A stretch of DNA of 64,000 nucleotides from Nonomuraea sp. PA05 (GCF_008086045.1 NZ_VSEY01000002.1:372001-436000); one strand, 5' to 3'. Counted from the first letter of the stretch, positions 16,098 to 27,124 are shown. A program made the numbers and translations. The notes: generated from the letters alone by a model not told the origin.

Positions 16098-17270
16098 CGC
16101 GTAGCCGGGGGGCGGCGACCCCCTGGCCACCGACCTGGCGTGCATCTCCGGCACCGGGAAGTCGGCGCGGGCGGTGCTCATGCACTCCAGCAGCGCCCGC
16201 TGCTCCTCGTGGAAGGTGTGCTCGTCGACCATGTGCCGGGCCGCCCGCTCGTGCAGCAGGCCCAGCTCGGTGGCGGCGAGCTGGTAGTCGCGCATCGCCC
16301 GCAACCCCGGCTTGCCGCCGTGCGCGCGGGCCCACTGCCTGGCCTGCCGCCGCCTGGCGAAGGCGGAGAGCATGAAGATGTCGGCCTGGGTGACCAGCTT
16401 GGTCGGCTCGTACGCCGGCAGGTAGCGCTGGATGAGCGCCACGATGCGCCGCCGGTCCCTGAACACCACGCCGATGAGCACCACCAGCACCACCAGCAGC
16501 GTCAGGTAGGCCACCACCAGCCCGGGGAACCCGCCGTAGGAGGCCAGGCCGTTCCACAGGCCGTGCAGGATCATCGCCGCCGTCCAGCCCGCCAGCACGT
16601 ACGTGCTGCGCTCGGGCCCCCTGCGCTGGGCCGCGTACGCGACGGCCACCCCGATCATCGAGCTGAACAGCGGATGGGCCAGCGGCGACAGGATGCCGCG
16701 CAGCACCACGGTGACGGCCAGCCCCTTGACCCCGGAGGTGGACAGCGCGCCCAGGTAGTAGCTGACGTTCTCGCTCATGGCGAAGCCGAGGCCGACCATG
16801 CTGGCGTAGATGATGCCGTCGGTCGGCCCGTCGAGCTCGGCCCTGCGGAAGCGGAGCAGGCCCAGCAGCACCAGGCCCTTCATCGTCTCCTCCACCACCG
16901 GCGCGCCGAACGTGGCCGCGAGGTTGCGCGCGCTGGCCTCCGACAGCTTGGCGGTGTCGATGATGTAGTGCAGGTTGAGCGAGTTGATCACACCGGCCAC
17001 GAGCACCGCGACGCCCGCGCCCCAGGCGAAGGCGAAGATCAGGTTGCTGCGCGGCTCCGGCTCCATCCGGTCGAGCGCCAGCACGGCCGCCAGCAGCAGC
17101 GGCACCGGCGCGAGCGCCAGCGCCAGCGCGATGAAGAACTGCACCGGCGCGCCGTTGAACACGTCGAAGGAGAACGAGACCAGGGCGCAGATGCCGGTGA
17201 GGACCAGCCCGATGATCAACGCGAACGACGGGCGGTCCTTCAACACCCAGCGTGGATCACGGCTCGCCAT
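16080..17270 (-). CDS. PrsW-family intramembrane metalloprotease
   Basis: 396 residues, eight or nine predicted helices. The three PrsW motifs are present: PVVEETMKGL (EExxK) near residue 125, FAMSENVSYY near 160, and HPLFSSMIG / HGLWNGLASYG further on. Bacillus PrsW cleaves an anti-sigma factor; the target here is unknown. A cytoplasmic C-terminal tail of about 110 residues is Arg- and His-rich. The start at 17270 overlaps the 3' end of the CDF remnant by 14 bases, and the stop lies in the 32-bp repeat. Confidence 0.9.
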   Translation of the reverse strand: MASRDPRWVLKDRPSFALIIGLVLTGICALVSFSFDVFNGAPVQFFIALALALAPVPLLLAAVLALDRMEPEPRSNLIFAFAWGAGVAVLVAGVINSLNLHYIIDTAKLSEASARNLAATFGAPVVEETMKGLVLLGLLRFRRAELDGPTDGIIYASMVGLGFAMSENVSYYLGALSTSGVKGLAVTVVLRGILSPLAHPLFSSMIGVAVAYAAQRRGPERSTYVLAGWTAAMILHGLWNGLASYGGFPGLVVAYLTLLVVLVVLIGVVFRDRRRIVALIQRYLPAYEPTKLVTQADIFMLSAFARRRQARQWARAHGGKPGLRAMRDYQLAATELGLLHERAARHMVDEHTFHEEQRALLECMSTARADFPVPEMHARSVARGSPPPGYAPGAPG

Positions 17271-17619
17271 AGGGTGACTTTAACGGATCAGGGTGCCGGG
17301 GTCCGTGCGGGTCCACGCAGTGCCGCTCCAGGCCGGGGACGCCGTGATCGACCTGGAGCGTGGTGTGGCCGATCGCGAACCGCTCGTGCAGCAGGTCGGC
17401 GAGCCGCGTGCGCACCCGGTGGCAGCCGGCGCCGCGCGCCACGAGCACGTGGGCCGACAGGGCCGGGTAGCCACTCGTCACCGTCCGGACATGGAGGTCG
17501 TGCACCTTCTCCACGTCGCGCCGAGCGGCCACGACCAGGGCGGCGATCGTGCCGGCCTGGCGGAAGCCGGTCAGCCGGACTGCGTCGGCCGTGTGACCGC
17601 GCCCGTGTCCCCCGCTCAT
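17257..17619 (-). pseudogene. Remnant of a cation diffusion facilitator (internal deletion)
   Basis: 120 residues. The part from VEKVHDLHVRTVTSGYPALSAHV to HTTLQVDH is the cytoplasmic C-terminal domain of CzcD-like zinc/cadmium exporters, though the usual DLHVW tryptophan is arginine. The His-rich N-terminus MSGGHGRGH matches the start of the same family, and GGGAG precedes the ATG. All six membrane helices are missing, so an internal deletion seems to have joined the two ends. A functional soluble domain cannot be ruled out. Confidence 0.68.
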
Positions 17620-17683
17620 CCCGTCTCCCTCAAGTGCGTCACAACACCTGAAGAGCTGTTCACATGTGCATCACAGGAACGCG

Positions 17684-17709
17684 AAAAAGCCCGGCGCGAC
17701 GGCCGGGCT
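17684..17709 (-). terminator. Rho-independent terminator of ctaB
   Basis: On the minus strand an 8-bp stem AGCCCGGC/GCCGGGCT with a six-base loop is followed by TTTTTC. It starts nine bases after the ctaB stop. One of few T-tract terminators in the window. Confidence 0.85.
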
Positions 17710-17717
17710 CTGCACGA

Positions 17718-18656
17718 TCAGGCCAGCAGCGGGTCGATCGCGACCGCGAGGAACAGCAGCGCCAGGTAGGCGTTCGACCAGTGGAAGAAGCGCATCGGCC
17801 GCAGGTCCACACCGCTCTTGCCGGAGTTGAGCCTGGCCAGCAGGCGGTGCACCTCCCACAGGCACATCGCGCCCAGCACGGCCGCCACGATCGGATAGAA
17901 CAACGTGGTGCCCGCCACCGGCCACAACGCCAGCGAGCACAGCACGGTGGCCCAGGTGTAGGCGATGGACTCCAGGATGACCCGCCGTTCGGTGGCCACC
18001 ACCGGCAGCATCGGCACCTTGGCCGCCGCGTAGTCCTCCTTGTACCGCATGGCCAGCGTCCAGGTGTGCGGCGGCGTCCAGAAGAACACCACGCCGAACA
18101 GCACCAGCGGCGCCCAGTCGAGCCGCTCGGTGATGCCCGCCCAGCCGATCATGACCGGCATGCAGCCCGCGATGCCGCCCCACACGATGTTCTGCGCCGT
18201 GCGGCGCTTGAGCAGCATCGAGTAGACCAGCACGTAGAACAGGATCGCGCCGAGCGAGAGCACCGCGGCCAGCCAGTTGGTGGTCAGCCACAGGCCGGCC
18301 GTGGACAGCACGCCCAGCACGATGCCGAAGATCAGCGCGCCGCGCGGCGAGACCTGGTGCCTGGCCAGCGGCCTGCGGCGGGTGCGGCGCATCTTCTGGT
18401 CGATGTCGCGGTCCACGTAGCAGTTGAGCGCGTTGGCGCTGCCCGCCGACAGGGTGCCGAACACCATGACCGCGATCGACGTCCACAGCGGCGGCAGGCC
18501 GCCCGCTGCGAGGAACATCACGGGCAGCGTCGTGATCAGCAGCAGCTCGATGATCCGCGGCTTGGTGAGCGCGATGTAGGCCTTGACGATCATGCCGATC
18601 GAGCGCGGCGCCTTCACCTGCGGTGATGGGGCCGTCGCCTGCCTGTTGGTCAGCAC
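17718..18656 (-). CDS. ctaB: Protohaem IX farnesyltransferase (haem O synthase)
   Basis: 312 residues, UbiA prenyltransferase superfamily, about nine helices. The two aspartate-rich motifs are [15 protein letters not shown] and the YKEDYAAAK segment after [12 protein letters not shown]. It farnesylates protohaem to haem O, the substrate of CtaA encoded 3 kb away. The GTG at 18656 gives a length like other actinobacterial CtaB proteins; the ATG at 18593 ([16 protein letters not shown]) is a shorter option. It diverges from tkt. Confidence 0.93.
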   Translation of the reverse strand: MLTNRQATAPSPQVKAPRSIGMIVKAYIALTKPRIIELLLITTLPVMFLAAGGLPPLWTSIAVMVFGTLSAGSANALNCYVDRDIDQKMRRTRRRPLARHQVSPRGALIFGIVLGVLSTAGLWLTTNWLAAVLSLGAILFYVLVYSMLLKRRTAQNIVWGGIAGCMPVMIGWAGITERLDWAPLVLFGVVFFWTPPHTWTLAMRYKEDYAAAKVPMLPVVATERRVILESIAYTWATVLCSLALWPVAGTTLFYPIVAAVLGAMCLWEVHRLLARLNSGKSGVDLRPMRFFHWSNAYLALLFLAVAIDPLLA

Positions 18657-18721
18657 CGTCAAGGCGCTTCCAGCCTGTCGGAAGTCAACGCGTAACCTCT
18701 GATGAGAGCGGATCCATGGGC

Positions 18722-18782
18722 GGGCGCCGGTGGCGCCCCTGCGAACAAACAAACTGTAGTCGCAGGGGCGGCCGGTCCGGCC
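18722..18782. promoter_or_regulatory. Cluster of inverted repeats between ctaB and tkt
   Basis: Three perfect inverted repeats are packed into 61 bp of the 307-bp divergent gap: GGGCGCC-N3-GGCGCCC (18722-18738), CCCCTGCGA-N15-TCGCAGGGG (18736-18768) and GGCCGG-T-CCGGCC (18770-18782). A direct repeat GTACATG occurs at 18800-18806 and 18809-18815. No open gene is present in the gap. Likely operators for ctaB and/or the tkt operon; the regulator is unknown. Confidence 0.5.
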
Positions 18783-18963
18783 AATGGGGGGCTTGCGCCG
18801 TACATGCAGTACATGGACACGCGAAGGTGGAATGGGAATCGATCGCCAGCTCCACCCGGTTAGGGTTCCGTGTAGGCGCGGGCAGCGCAACCTGCGGCCA
18901 GCCGCCGCAGGCGGGACAGCCACCGGTACGACCAATGACAACTAGATTCCGGAGATCGAGCAC

Positions 18964-21072
18964 TTGAGCACCGAACTCGTGCCAGCCCTTGAATGGACCG
19001 ACCTGGACAAGCAGGCGGTCGACGTCGTTCGAGCACTGGCGATGGACGCAGTGGAGAAGGCGGGCTCGGGTCACCCCGGCACCGCCATGAGTCTGGCCCC
19101 CGCCGCATACCTGCTGTTCCAGCGCGTGATGCGTCACGACCCGACCGACCCCAACTGGCTCGGCCGTGACCGTTTCGTCCTGTCGTGCGGCCACAGCAGC
19201 CTGACGCTCTACATCCAGCTCTACCTGTCCGGTTACGGCCTGACGCTGGACGACCTCAGGCGCCTGCGGCAGTGGGACAGCCTGACGCCGGGTCACCCCG
19301 AGCACGGGCACACGGCGGGTGTGGAGACCACGACGGGCCCGCTCGGCCAGGGCATCGCCAACGCCGTCGGCATGGCCATGGCGGCCCGCCGCGAGCGCGG
19401 CCTGTTCGACCCCGAGGCCGCCGACGGCGCCTCGCCGTTCGACCACAACATCTGGTGCTTCGTCAGCGACGGCGACATCGAGGAGGGCATCAGCCACGAG
19501 GCCAGCTCCCTCGCCGGCCACCAGAGGCTGGGCAACCTCGTCGTCGTCTACGACGACAACCACATCTCCATCGAGGACGACACGCAGATCGCCCTGTCGG
19601 AGGACGTGGTCAAGCGCTACGAGGCCTACGGCTGGCACACCCAGAGCGTCGACTGGACCGAGTCCGGCGAGTACGTCGAGGACGTCCAGGCCCTCTACGA
19701 CGCCCTCCAGGCGGCCAGGGCGGAGACCGACCGGCCGTCGTTCATCCGGCTGCGCACGATCATCGGCTACCCGGCCCCCAACAAGCAGAACACCGGCAAG
19801 ATCCACGGCTCCGCCCTGGGCGAGGCCGAGGTGAAGGCCACCAAGGAAGTGCTGGGCATGGACCCGGCCAAGACCTTCGACGTGCCGGCCGAGGTGCTGG
19901 AGCACGCCCGCGGCGTCGCCCAGCGCGGCCGCGCGGACCACGCCGAGTGGGACAAGTCCTACGCCGAGTGGCGCCTGGCCAACGAGGAGCGGGCCGCCGA
20001 GCTCGACCGCATCTCCCGCCGCGAGCTGCCGGCCGGCTGGGCCACCGCGCTGCCGTCGTTCGAGAAGGGCTCCTCCGTCGCCACCCGCAAGGCGAGCGGC
20101 GAGGTGCTCAACGCGCTGGCGCCGGTGCTGCCCGAGCTGTGGGGCGGCTCGGCCGACCTGGCCGAGTCCAACCTCACCACGATGAAGGGCGAGCCGTCCT
20201 TCATCCCCGAGGAGTTCCAGACCAAGGACTTCAAGGGCAACCGCTTCGGCCGCACGCTGCACTTCGGCATCCGCGAGCACGCCATGGGCGCCATCCTCAA
20301 CGGCATCGCGCTGCACGGCGGCACCCGCCCGTACGGCGGCACGTTCCTGGTCTTCTCCGACTACATGCGGCCCGCGGTGCGGCTGGCCGCGCTGATGAAG
20401 CTGCCGGTCACCTACGTGTGGACGCACGACTCGATCGGCCTCGGCGAGGACGGCCCCACCCACCAGCCGATCGAGCACCTGTGGGCGCTGCGCGCGATCC
20501 CCGGCCTCGACGTGGTGCGCCCGGCCGACGCCAACGAGACGGCGTACGCGTGGAAGACCGTGCTGGAGCACACCGACCGCCCCGCCGCGCTGGCGCTGAC
20601 CAGGCAGAACCTGCCGGTCGTCGAGGGCACCAGCGCCGAGGGCGTGGCCCGCGGCGGCTACGTGCTGCGTGAGGCGTCCGACGGCCAGCCGAAGGTCATC
20701 CTCATCGCCACGGGCAGCGAGGTGGAGATCGCGCTGAACGGCCGCGAGCTCCTGGAGTCGCAGGGCATCCCCACGCGAGTGGTCTCGATGCCGTGTGTCG
20801 AGTGGTTCAACGGGCAGGACACCGCATACAGGCAGACGGTTCTGCCCTCGTCGATCCGGGCTCGGGTGGCGGTCGAGGCGGGCATCGCGCTCGGCTGGCA
20901 CGAGTACGTCGGCGAATGCGGCGAGGTGGTCAGCCTCGAACACTTCGGTGCCTCTGCGCCGTACAAGACTTTGTACGAGCAGTTCGGGCTGACGGCTGAG
21001 CGCGTGGCGGCGGCGGCCAAGGCGAGCCTGGCCAAGCTGGGTCAGGACAAGGGCGAGACGACGGGAAACTGA
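18964..21072 (+). CDS. tkt: Transketolase
   Basis: 702 residues, full length. The thiamine diphosphate segment is [18 protein letters not shown] followed by [19 protein letters not shown] and [21 protein letters not shown] line the active site. The pyrimidine domain has [14 protein letters not shown] and the C-terminal domain [13 protein letters not shown] [10 protein letters not shown]. It transfers two-carbon units in the non-oxidative pentose phosphate pathway. The TTG at 18964 is taken as start, with GGAG ten bases upstream. First gene of a six-gene operon. Confidence 0.96.
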   Translation: MSTELVPALEWTDLDKQAVDVVRALAMDAVEKAGSGHPGTAMSLAPAAYLLFQRVMRHDPTDPNWLGRDRFVLSCGHSSLTLYIQLYLSGYGLTLDDLRRLRQWDSLTPGHPEHGHTAGVETTTGPLGQGIANAVGMAMAARRERGLFDPEAADGASPFDHNIWCFVSDGDIEEGISHEASSLAGHQRLGNLVVVYDDNHISIEDDTQIALSEDVVKRYEAYGWHTQSVDWTESGEYVEDVQALYDALQAARAETDRPSFIRLRTIIGYPAPNKQNTGKIHGSALGEAEVKATKEVLGMDPAKTFDVPAEVLEHARGVAQRGRADHAEWDKSYAEWRLANEERAAELDRISRRELPAGWATALPSFEKGSSVATRKASGEVLNALAPVLPELWGGSADLAESNLTTMKGEPSFIPEEFQTKDFKGNRFGRTLHFGIREHAMGAILNGIALHGGTRPYGGTFLVFSDYMRPAVRLAALMKLPVTYVWTHDSIGLGEDGPTHQPIEHLWALRAIPGLDVVRPADANETAYAWKTVLEHTDRPAALALTRQNLPVVEGTSAEGVARGGYVLREASDGQPKVILIATGSEVEIALNGRELLESQGIPTRVVSMPCVEWFNGQDTAYRQTVLPSSIRARVAVEAGIALGWHEYVGECGEVVSLEHFGASAPYKTLYEQFGLTAERVAAAAKASLAKLGQDKGETTGN

Positions 21073-21079
21073 AGAAGAG

Positions 21080-22171
21080 ATGAGCGAGATCCTCAAGAAG
21101 CTGTCCGGCCAGGGCGTTGCCATCTGGCTCGACGACATCAGCCGTGAGCGCCTGCGCAGCGGCAACCTGGAGCAGCTGATCCGCGAGAAGAACGTCGTCG
21201 GGGTCACCTCCAACCCCACGATCTTCGCCAACGCGCTCAGCAAGGGCGACGCCTACGACAGCCAGCTGCACGACCTGGCCGTACGCGGCGTCGAGGTGGG
21301 CGAGGCCGTACGCGCCCTCACCGCCTACGACATCCGCTGGGCCGCCGACGTGCTGCGCCCGGTCTACGACGCCAGCGGCGGCGTGGACGGCCGCGTGTCG
21401 CTGGAGGTGGACCCGCGGCTGGCCCGCGAGAGCGAGAAGACGATCGCCGAGGCCCGCGCGCTGTGGTGGCTGGTCGACAGGCCCAACCTGATGATCAAGA
21501 TCCCGGCGACGGTCGAGGGCCTGCCCGCGATCACGCAGGCGCTGTCGGAGGGCATCAGCGTCAACGTCACGCTGATCTTCTCCCTGGAGCGCTACCGCGC
21601 GGTCATGGACGCCTGGCTGGCCGGCCTGGAGGCCGCGCAGGCCAAGGGCCTGAACCTGGCCTCGATCGAGTCGGTGGCCTCGTTCTTCGTCAGCCGCGTC
21701 GACACCGAGATCGACAAGCGCCTGGAGCAGCTCGGCAAGCCGGAGCTGAAGGGCAAGGCGGGCATCGCCAACGCGCGCCTGGCGTACGCGGCGTTCGAGG
21801 AGGTCATGAACTCCGAGCGGTGGCAGAGCCTGCGCGCCGCCGGCGCCCGGCCGCAGCGCCCGCTGTGGGCCTCGACCGGCGTCAAGAACCCTGAATACTC
21901 CGACACCATGTACGTCGACCAGCTCGTCGCCCCCGGCACCGTCAACACGATGCCGGAGAAGACGCTCGACTCCACGGCCGACCACGCCAACGTCACCGGC
22001 GACACCGTCCGCCCGTTCTACGAGCAGGCCTGGAACACCATGGCCGCGCTCAAGGACGCCGGCGTCGACTACGACGACGTGGTGAAGGTCCTGGAGGACG
22101 AGGGCGTGGAGAAGTTCGAGGCGTCCTGGAACGAGCTGCTCGAGAGCGTCACCAAGAACCTGGTTCCGTGA
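21080..22171 (+). CDS. tal: Transaldolase
   Basis: 363 residues, actinobacterial long form. The Schiff-base lysine is in [13 protein letters not shown] (about residue 138), with [13 protein letters not shown] at the N-terminus and [12 protein letters not shown] near 260. It exchanges three-carbon units between sedoheptulose 7-phosphate and glyceraldehyde 3-phosphate. It starts seven bases after tkt and overlaps pgi. Confidence 0.96.
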   Translation: MSEILKKLSGQGVAIWLDDISRERLRSGNLEQLIREKNVVGVTSNPTIFANALSKGDAYDSQLHDLAVRGVEVGEAVRALTAYDIRWAADVLRPVYDASGGVDGRVSLEVDPRLARESEKTIAEARALWWLVDRPNLMIKIPATVEGLPAITQALSEGISVNVTLIFSLERYRAVMDAWLAGLEAAQAKGLNLASIESVASFFVSRVDTEIDKRLEQLGKPELKGKAGIANARLAYAAFEEVMNSERWQSLRAAGARPQRPLWASTGVKNPEYSDTMYVDQLVAPGTVNTMPEKTLDSTADHANVTGDTVRPFYEQAWNTMAALKDAGVDYDDVVKVLEDEGVEKFEASWNELLESVTKNLVP

Positions 22172-23784
22172 TGGAGGTGTCCTACCGCGAGGAGGGGGTG
22201 GCCTCGGCCGCCTCCTCCGTCGCGGGGCGCCTCGTCGCCGACGGCGTGCCCGCGCGGCTCGCCGGCGGCGACCCCACGCTGTGGGGTGAGGACGCCGAGG
22301 CGGAGGCGGCGGTCAGGCTCGGCTGGCTGACCCTGCCCCGCTCCTCCCGCGAGCTGCTGCCCGCCCTGGGCGAGCTCGCGGCGAGGGCCCGCGCCGAGGG
22401 CCTGACGAACGTGGTCCTGGCCGGGATGGGCGGCTCGTCGCTGGCGGCGGAGGTCATCTGCGCCACCGCCGACGTGCCGCTCACCGTGCTCGACACGACC
22501 GACCCCGGGCAGGTCCGCCGCGCGCTGACCGACCGCCTGGATTCCACGGTCGTGGTGGTGGCCAGCAAGAGCGGCTCGACCGTGGAGACCGACTGCCATC
22601 TGCGGATCTACCAGCGGCTCTTCGCGGACGCGGGCCTCGACCCCGCGGGCCGCGTCGTGGTGGTCACCGACCCCGGCTCGCCGCTGGAGCAGCTCGCCGC
22701 CGACGGCGGCCACGAGCTGGTGCTCGCGCCGCCCGACGTGGGCGGCCGCTACTCGGCGCTGTCGGCGTTCGGGCTGGTGCCCGCCGCGCTGGCAGGGGCC
22801 GACGTGGCGGGGCTGCTCGACGAGGCCGCCGAGGTGCTGCCGCTGCTGTCGCTCGACACCGGCAACCCCGGGCTGGACCTGGGGGCGGCGCTCGGCGGCG
22901 CGGCGCTGGCCGGGCGCGACAAGCTGCTCCTGGAGGACCAGCTCTCGCCCATCTTCGGGCTGCCCGACTGGATCGAGCAGCTCGTCGCCGAGTCCACCGG
23001 CAAGCAGGGCAGGGGCATCCTGCCGGTCGTCGGCGCCGACCCGAACAGGTCGGGCGACGAGCTGGTCGTCGCGATCGAGTCCGACGTCGGCGACGTGCGC
23101 GTGGACGGGCCGCTGGGCGCGCAGTTCCTGGTCTGGGAGTACGCCACCGCGGTGGCCGGGCTGCTGCTGGAGGTGGATCCGTTCGACCAGCCGCAGGTGG
23201 CCGAGTCGAAGGAGAACACCACCGCCCTGCTGGCCCTGCCCGACCTGCCGACCGGCGCGCCCGCGTTCACGGACGGCCCGGTCGAGGTGTACGGGGCGGC
23301 GACGGCCAAGGACCTGCCGGGGCTGTTCGCGGAGCTGCTGCACGCGGTCCCCGGCGACGGCTACCTGGCGATCATGGCTTACCTGGACCGGCTGGCCGCC
23401 TTCGACGCCCCGGTTCCGGAGGGGGCCGACTTCGAGCAGATGACCGACGCGTGGATGATGGCCGATCCGCTGACGTTGCGGACGCTGCTCGCGCTGCGGA
23501 CCAGCCGGCCGGTGACGTTCGGCTGGGGGCCGCGGTTCCTGCACTCCACCGGGCAGTACCACAAGGGCGGGCCGCAGAACGGCGTGTTCCTGCAGATCAC
23601 GGGGGTGGTGACCGAGGACGTCGCCGTGCCCGGCAGGCCGTACAGCCTGGGCAGGCTCCAGCTCGCCCAGGCCCTGGGGGATCTGGCGGCGCTGGAGACC
23701 CGCGGGCGTCCGGCCGTACGCCTGCATTTGACCGACCGCGCGGCGGGTGTCGCGCGTTTGCTCGAGGCCGCACAGGAGGCTTGA
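22168..23784 (+). CDS. pgi: Glucose-6-phosphate isomerase
   Basis: 538 residues with two SIS sugar-isomerase domains. [12 protein letters not shown] and [12 protein letters not shown] are the sugar-phosphate binding signatures of the first domain; [21 protein letters not shown] is the C-terminal signature. It links glycolysis with the pentose phosphate genes around it. The GTG at 22168 overlaps the tal stop as GTGA; the ATG immediately after it at 22171 is equally possible. Confidence 0.94.
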   Translation: MMEVSYREEGVASAASSVAGRLVADGVPARLAGGDPTLWGEDAEAEAAVRLGWLTLPRSSRELLPALGELAARARAEGLTNVVLAGMGGSSLAAEVICATADVPLTVLDTTDPGQVRRALTDRLDSTVVVVASKSGSTVETDCHLRIYQRLFADAGLDPAGRVVVVTDPGSPLEQLAADGGHELVLAPPDVGGRYSALSAFGLVPAALAGADVAGLLDEAAEVLPLLSLDTGNPGLDLGAALGGAALAGRDKLLLEDQLSPIFGLPDWIEQLVAESTGKQGRGILPVVGADPNRSGDELVVAIESDVGDVRVDGPLGAQFLVWEYATAVAGLLLEVDPFDQPQVAESKENTTALLALPDLPTGAPAFTDGPVEVYGAATAKDLPGLFAELLHAVPGDGYLAIMAYLDRLAAFDAPVPEGADFEQMTDAWMMADPLTLRTLLALRTSRPVTFGWGPRFLHSTGQYHKGGPQNGVFLQITGVVTEDVAVPGRPYSLGRLQLAQALGDLAALETRGRPAVRLHLTDRAAGVARLLEAAQEA

Positions 23785-23785
23785 G

Positions 23786-25387
23786 ATGACAGACCCGGCA
23801 GCACCCGCGGAGGAAGCCGTCACCGTTGCGGCGGCCGTCGCGGGCACCGCCACCACTGAGGAAGTGGCAGCCGCCAACCCGCTGCGCGACCCGCGCGACA
23901 AGCGGCTGCCCCGGGTGGCCGGGCCGTGTGTGATGGTGTTGTTCGGCGTGACGGGTGACCTGGCCAAGCGCAAGCTGCTGCCGGCGATTTACGACCTGGG
24001 GAACCGGGGGCTGCTGCCGCCCGGCTTCTCGCTGGTCGGCTTCGCCCGGCGCGATTGGAAAGACCAGGATTTCGCCCAGTTGACGCACGACGCCGTCAAG
24101 GCGCACGCCAGGACCCCGTTCCGCGAGGAGGTCTGGAAGCAGATCCGCGAGGGCATCCATTTCGTGCCGGGCGAGTTCTCGGACGACGGGGCGTTCGACG
24201 CGCTGGCCATGGCGTTGGCTGAGATCGACGAGACCCGCGGCACCGGCGGAAACTACGCTTTCTACCTGTCGGTTCCGCCGAAGTTCTTCCCCGTGGTGGT
24301 GGAGCAGCTCAAGCGGACGGGGCTGTCCGACGCGCCCGACGGGTCGTGGCGGCGCGTGGTGATCGAGAAGCCGTTCGGGCACGACCTGCAGTCGGCCCAC
24401 GAGCTGAACGAGATCACCACCTCGGCCTTCCCGGAGAGCTCGATCTTCCGGATCGACCACTACCTGGGCAAGGAGACCGTCCAGAACATCATGGCGCTGA
24501 GGTTCGCCAACAACCTCTACGAGCCGATCTGGAACCGCAGCTTCGTCGACCACGTGCAGATCACGATGGCCGAGGACATCGGCATCGGCGGCCGGGCCGG
24601 CTACTACGACGGCATCGGCGCCGCCCGCGACGTGATCCAGAACCACCTGCTCCAGCTCCTCGCGCTCGTCGCGATGGAGGACCCGACCTCCTTCGAGGCC
24701 AACTCGCTGCGGCGGGAGAAGGAGAAGGTGCTCAAGGCCGTGCGGCTGCCCGCCAACCTGGGGCTCAACACCGCGCGCGGCCAGTACTCCGCGGGCTGGC
24801 AGGGCGGCGAGAAGGTCGTCGGCTACCTCCAGGAGGAGGGCATCTCCCAGCAGTCCACGACCGAGACCTACGCCGCCATCAAGCTGGAGATCGCCAACAG
24901 GCGCTGGGCCGGGGTGCCGTTCTACCTGCGCACCGGCAAGCGGCTGGGCCGCCGCGTCACCGAGGTGGCCGTGGTGTTCCAGCGGGCGCCGCACCTGCCG
25001 TTCAGCAAGGACGACACGGAGATCCTCGGCCAGAACGCGCTGGTGGTCCGCGTGCAGCCCGACGAGGGCATCACGGTGCGGTTCGGCTCGAAGGTGCCCG
25101 GCACCGCCATGGAGGTCCGTGACGTGTCCATGGACTTCGCCTACGGCGAGTCGTTCCTGGAGTCGTCGCCGGAGGCGTACGAGCGGCTGCTGCTCGACGT
25201 GATGATCGGCGATCCGCCGCTCTTCCCGCACCAGCGGGAGGTGGAGCTGTCGTGGAACATCCTCGACCCGATCGAGGAGTTCTGGGCCACGCAGGGGCAG
25301 CCGGAGCCGTACGAGTCCGGTTCGTGGGGGCCCGAGTCGGCCGACGCGATGATGGCCCGCGACGGCCGCGTGTGGAGGAGGCTCTAG
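23786..25387 (+). CDS. zwf: Glucose-6-phosphate 1-dehydrogenase
   Basis: 533 residues. The NADP motif is FGVTGDLAKRKLLPAIYDL and the active-site signature is RIDHYLGKETVQN. About 35 extra residues precede the conserved core. AGGAGG lies six bases before the ATG at 23786, which itself is one base after pgi. It catalyses the first oxidative step of the pentose phosphate pathway and usually needs OpcA, encoded next. Confidence 0.96.
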   Translation: MTDPAAPAEEAVTVAAAVAGTATTEEVAAANPLRDPRDKRLPRVAGPCVMVLFGVTGDLAKRKLLPAIYDLGNRGLLPPGFSLVGFARRDWKDQDFAQLTHDAVKAHARTPFREEVWKQIREGIHFVPGEFSDDGAFDALAMALAEIDETRGTGGNYAFYLSVPPKFFPVVVEQLKRTGLSDAPDGSWRRVVIEKPFGHDLQSAHELNEITTSAFPESSIFRIDHYLGKETVQNIMALRFANNLYEPIWNRSFVDHVQITMAEDIGIGGRAGYYDGIGAARDVIQNHLLQLLALVAMEDPTSFEANSLRREKEKVLKAVRLPANLGLNTARGQYSAGWQGGEKVVGYLQEEGISQQSTTETYAAIKLEIANRRWAGVPFYLRTGKRLGRRVTEVAVVFQRAPHLPFSKDDTEILGQNALVVRVQPDEGITVRFGSKVPGTAMEVRDVSMDFAYGESFLESSPEAYERLLLDVMIGDPPLFPHQREVELSWNILDPIEEFWATQGQPEPYESGSWGPESADAMMARDGRVWRRL

Positions 25388-26302
25388 ATGACCACGTTCA
25401 TGTTGACGGACACGACGGCGGGCAAGATCGCCGCCCAGCTCACCCATCTCCGTCACCAGATGGGCGCGCCGGCCATCGGCATGGTGCTCACGCTCGTCGT
25501 GGTCAGCGAGGAGCGCCACCAGTACGACGCGCTGCGCGCCGCCACGGAGGCCGCCCGCGAGCACCCGTCGCGCATCATCGTGGTGATCAAGCGCGAGCCG
25601 GAGGAGGCCATCAGGCTCGACGCGGAGCTGCGCATCGGCGAGAACACGCCCGGCGAGGTCGTCGTGCTGCGCCTGTACGGCGAGCTCACCGACCACGCCG
25701 ACTCCGTGGTCAGCCCGCTGCTGCTGCCCGACACGCCGGTGGTGGCGTGGTGGCCGGGCGCCGCGCCCGACGCGCCGGCCAAGGACGCGATCGGGGCGCT
25801 GGCGCAGCGGCGCATCACCGACGCCAAGGGCTTCGACGACGGCGGCGTCAAGTCGCTGGTCATCCGGGCCAAGGGCTACGCGCGCGGCGACACCGACCTG
25901 TCCTGGGCGCGGCTGACGCCGTGGCGCAGCCTGCTGGCCGCCGCGTTCGACCAGCCGGTGGGCAAGGTGCGCAAGGGCACCGTGGAGGCCTCCCCCGGCC
26001 ACCCGAGCGCGCCGCTGCTGGCCGCGTGGCTGTCGGAGCGGCTCGGCGCCCCGATCAAGGTCGTCGACTCGCCGGGGCCCGGCCTGACCGCCGTGCGTCT
26101 GCAGGTCTCCGACGGCGAGCTGGCGGTCGTCAGGACCGACGCCCGGCTGGCCACGCTGTCCCGGCCCGGCCAGCCCGACAGGAACGTGGCGCTGGCCAGG
26201 CGGCAGACCTCCGAGCTGATGGCCGAGGAGCTGCGCAGGCTCGACACCGACGAGATCTACGAGGCCGCGGTCAAGCGGTTCGCGAGGACGTACAAGGGAT
26301 GA
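25388..26302 (+). CDS. opcA: Glucose-6-phosphate dehydrogenase assembly protein OpcA
   Basis: 304 residues. Typical segments are RIIVVIKREPEE, PLLLPDTPVVAWWPGAAP and ARLTPWRSLLAAAFDQP. OpcA is found in actinobacteria and cyanobacteria next to zwf and activates or assembles the dehydrogenase. The ATG directly abuts the zwf stop with no gap. Confidence 0.95.
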   Translation: MTTFMLTDTTAGKIAAQLTHLRHQMGAPAIGMVLTLVVVSEERHQYDALRAATEAAREHPSRIIVVIKREPEEAIRLDAELRIGENTPGEVVVLRLYGELTDHADSVVSPLLLPDTPVVAWWPGAAPDAPAKDAIGALAQRRITDAKGFDDGGVKSLVIRAKGYARGDTDLSWARLTPWRSLLAAAFDQPVGKVRKGTVEASPGHPSAPLLAAWLSERLGAPIKVVDSPGPGLTAVRLQVSDGELAVVRTDARLATLSRPGQPDRNVALARRQTSELMAEELRRLDTDEIYEAAVKRFARTYKG

Positions 26303-26325
26303 CGGCAGTTCAAGGGGAGACGACC

Positions 26326-27099
26326 ATGAGCGTTCCCGGCATCGTCGTGCACCGCGACGCCGACGTCCTGGCCAAGGCCGTCGCCGCGCGGATCATCACC
26401 CGTCTCGTGGACGTCCAGTCGGCCAAGGGCTCGGCGTCGCTCGTGCTGACGGGCGGCACCGTCGGCATCGCCACGCTCGCGGCCATCGCCGCCACCCCGG
26501 CCAGGGACGCCGTCGACTGGCGGCGCCTGGACATCTGGTGGGGCGACGAACGCTTCGTGCCCGCCGGCGACAAGGAGCGCAACGAGACCGGCGCCCGCGC
26601 CGCCCTGCTCGACCACGTGGACGTGGACCCCGCGCGGGTGCACGTCATGCGCGGCCCCGACTCGGGCATGACGGCCGAGGAGTCGGCCGACGCGTACGCC
26701 GCCGAGCTGCGCGGGGCCGCCAGGCCCGAGGACCACGGGCCGGTGCCGAGCTTCGACGTCATGCTGCTCGGCATGGGCCCCGACTCGCACGTGGCGTCCC
26801 TGTTCCCCGGGATGCCCGCGCTCTACGACACCCGGCCGGTGGTGGCGGTGCACGGCTCGCCCAAGCCGCCGCCCACCCGCATCTCCCTGACGCTGCCCGC
26901 CATCCAGGCCTCCCGCGAGGTGTGGGTGGTGGCGGCCGGTGAGGAGAAGTCGGGGGCCGTACGGCTCGCGCTGTCGGAGTCCGGGCCGGTGCAGGTGCCC
27001 GCCGCCGGCGCGCGGGGGCGGGGGCGGACGTTGTTCCTGCTGGACCGCAGGGCGGCGAGCAAGATCCCGCCCGAGCTGGGGCGCATGGCGTCGCCGTGA
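26326..27099 (+). CDS. pgl: 6-Phosphogluconolactonase
   Basis: 257 residues of the glucosamine-6-phosphate isomerase/6PGL family. LTGGTVGIATLAAI, WWGDERFVPAGDKERN and LLGMGPDSHVASLFPG are the family motifs. It hydrolyses the lactone made by Zwf. AAGGGGAG stands about six bases before the ATG at 26326; an ATG at 26299 overlapping the opcA stop would add nine residues. Last gene of the operon. Confidence 0.94.
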   Translation: MSVPGIVVHRDADVLAKAVAARIITRLVDVQSAKGSASLVLTGGTVGIATLAAIAATPARDAVDWRRLDIWWGDERFVPAGDKERNETGARAALLDHVDVDPARVHVMRGPDSGMTAEESADAYAAELRGAARPEDHGPVPSFDVMLLGMGPDSHVASLFPGMPALYDTRPVVAVHGSPKPPPTRISLTLPAIQASREVWVVAAGEEKSGAVRLALSESGPVQVPAAGARGRGRTLFLLDRRAASKIPPELGRMASP

Positions 27100-27124
27100 G
27101 GCGCTGAGAGGGGCCCGGCCGGGA

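Noticed and set aside
18685..21243. Open frame of 852 codons on the minus strand
   Set aside because: Antisense to tkt; its translation is rich in Arg, His and Gly with no domain.
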